DNA of 64,000 bases from Persicaria tinctoria (Eukaryota > Streptophyta > Magnoliopsida > Caryophyllales > Polygonaceae): assembly GCA_037127255.1 (NCBI GenBank), contig JBANSL010000004.1:69648627-69712626 (forward strand), in the 5' to 3' direction. Of this stretch, positions 62,741 to 64,000 are shown piece by piece. The notes beneath the pieces are model-generated. The model had not been told where the DNA came from. It was given only the letters and a program-made list of their open reading frames with translations, and did not search any database. Numbering within the stretch: position 1 is the stretch's first letter; every line of letters begins with the position of its first letter. The translations under genes and the position numbers were made by a program.

Positions 62741-63290
62741 ACAAGGTTATTAGAATCGGGATTCTAGGATCGAATCACAACAGGGTCTGTGGATAGGATC
62801 ATAACATCCCATTAAGGGATTGTAAGATCCTCGAAATTTAATAAAATAATAAAATATAAAATATATACAAAAAAGTGGCTTAATTAAAAGTTCTAGAATG
62901 AGGAAAAAATGTTAGTTACACAATATATTTTGGTTTAAAGAGATAAAAAGCTACATTAACAACCATAAACATTGTCATATTGATTAAAAGACTCGAAAAC
63001 AATTGTCTCTGAGCCATTTTTCGCGTTTTATACATGAATGTATAGATTTAAACTCCCTAAAATCAACCATGCAAACAAAACAAATGTTTGAAAAATACAT
63101 ATTGTTAAAAAAAAATGGGATCTTTAGAATCGAATAGGATAGTAAGATCTTATCGATCCTTTAAGATTCTAAAGATTCTATAGTAGATCCTACACAAAAA
63201 AGATTTTATGGATAGATCTGGATCAGGCTCCTGAGTAGTATCGTATGATCTTAGGATTCTAAAGATCCGGATCGAGATTCTAATGACAAT
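62741..63290. mobile_element. MITE-like element with ATTAGAATC inverted ends
   Basis: Left end CAAGGTTATTAGAATCGGGA and right end ATCGAGATTCTAATGACAAT are inverted. The ends are dense in GATTCTA/GATCCT words and the middle is AT-rich. A TSD could not be confirmed (ATGTGAGA versus ATGTGTGG). Confidence 0.5.
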
Positions 63291-63789
63291 GATGTGTGGA
63301 TTTTTGTGTTGAGAATGAAATGTGAAGAGACCAGAAAAGAGTCTCACATTGATAATATAAACAAAGAAGTTTTAGTATATAAGTTAGTGGATTACTCTTG
63401 CTATAGTCAATTGGTTTTATGATGGAATCCCGCTTGACGCATATGTACTAAGCTATTAGCGCATATGGACGCACGTGTGCACACGACCCTCAATTTCGAG
63501 TCGTAGCGGACTTCAGTAAGAGGGGCTCTATTTTAATTCATCAGGTCTCCAAGGACATGTTTATCAAACTTTTCAAAGTGGCGTGGGAGCTTTTCGTGAC
63601 TAGCTTAGTTTTTTTTTTTTTTTTTTTTAAAAAAAAAGAAGAAGCTAGTTTATCAATTTAAACAAGATTTTACACATTTAAACTATTTACAAATGCTAAA
63701 AATTTAATTTATCCATAATTTTTCACCAAAAATGAATTTAGTCTATATTACAATTTTATCTAGATATTAATTAATCTTATACACTGTAT
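63291..63789. other. Spacer, no gene seen
   Basis: Includes T18/A9 runs at 63609-63639. GAGTCTCACATTGATAATAT (about 63342) resembles wording in some LTRs but has no partner here. Confidence 0.4.
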
Positions 63790-64000
63790 ACTACTCTATC
63801 CGTTCGGCAAAATACATTGTTTACTATTCACGTACGCTTTTTTAGAATGATAAAAAGTATATAAAATATTTATTTTTTAATAATTTTTTTAACAAGTTTG
63901 TACTTATTAATAATAATTGCGAAATTGTTAAAAAAAATTTATTAAAAAAACTAGACACTTTATATAGTTTTTACCTTCTTAAAAAGTGTACGTGAATAGT
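63790..64000. mobile_element. Stowaway-like MITE, cut by the window end
   Basis: Starts TACTACTCTATCCGTTCGGC and is AT-rich with inverted internal words (TTTACTATTCACGTACGC / GTGTACGTGAATAGT). Same family as 41850-41995. Confidence 0.6.

Overview
This is nuclear DNA from a flowering plant, most likely a eudicot; the species cannot be fixed from the sequence. It is built almost entirely of retrotransposons and small DNA transposons. The evidence is plant-type L1 LINEs with a C-terminal RNase H, LTR elements primed by initiator tRNA-Met, a decayed nuclear copy of plastid petB, and one small gene of a plant-only family (39385-39855, minus).

Layout. 1-4076: three broken pieces of a non-LTR element with a C-terminal restriction-like endonuclease, a class unusual in plants. 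4161-4720: a CACTA-like transposon end. 6572-6720: a TATA box and an isolated first exon, stranded. 7000-7328 and 18456-19470: the two halves of a non-coding retroposon, split by a complete 11.1-kb non-coding LTR element (7329-18455, TSD TCGAT). 19730-25870 and 25915-36358: two L1 LINEs inserted 13 bp apart, each with its own target-site duplication (TSD). The second is full length with an intact ORF2 and a tandem duplication of its 5' third. 36630-41995: MITEs, the host gene and the plastid insertion. 42271-47055: an old Ale/Retrofit-like Copia element. 47559-48240: an L1 tail. 49348-58405: a young minus-strand Copia element (TSD CATTC) whose primer-binding site, gag and protease start are present three times in tandem. 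58411-64000: LINE remnants, a hAT MITE with a tRNA-like core, a truncated LTR, a second copy of the retroposon (own TSD), and MITEs at the edge.

The most interesting signal is in the two L1 elements. In both, the 1.2-1.5 kb between ORF1 and ORF2 is a long stop-free frame that starts at the ORF1 stop and ends over the ORF2 start codon. The frame is very rich in Cys (Trp in one, Tyr in the other). The two frames look unrelated in sequence and use different frame offsets. This suggests a translated spacer that hands ribosomes from ORF1 to ORF2 by termination-reinitiation. Next in interest are the triplicated PBS-gag units of the Copia element, the restriction-endonuclease LINE pieces, and a hAT MITE family carrying a tRNA-like module.
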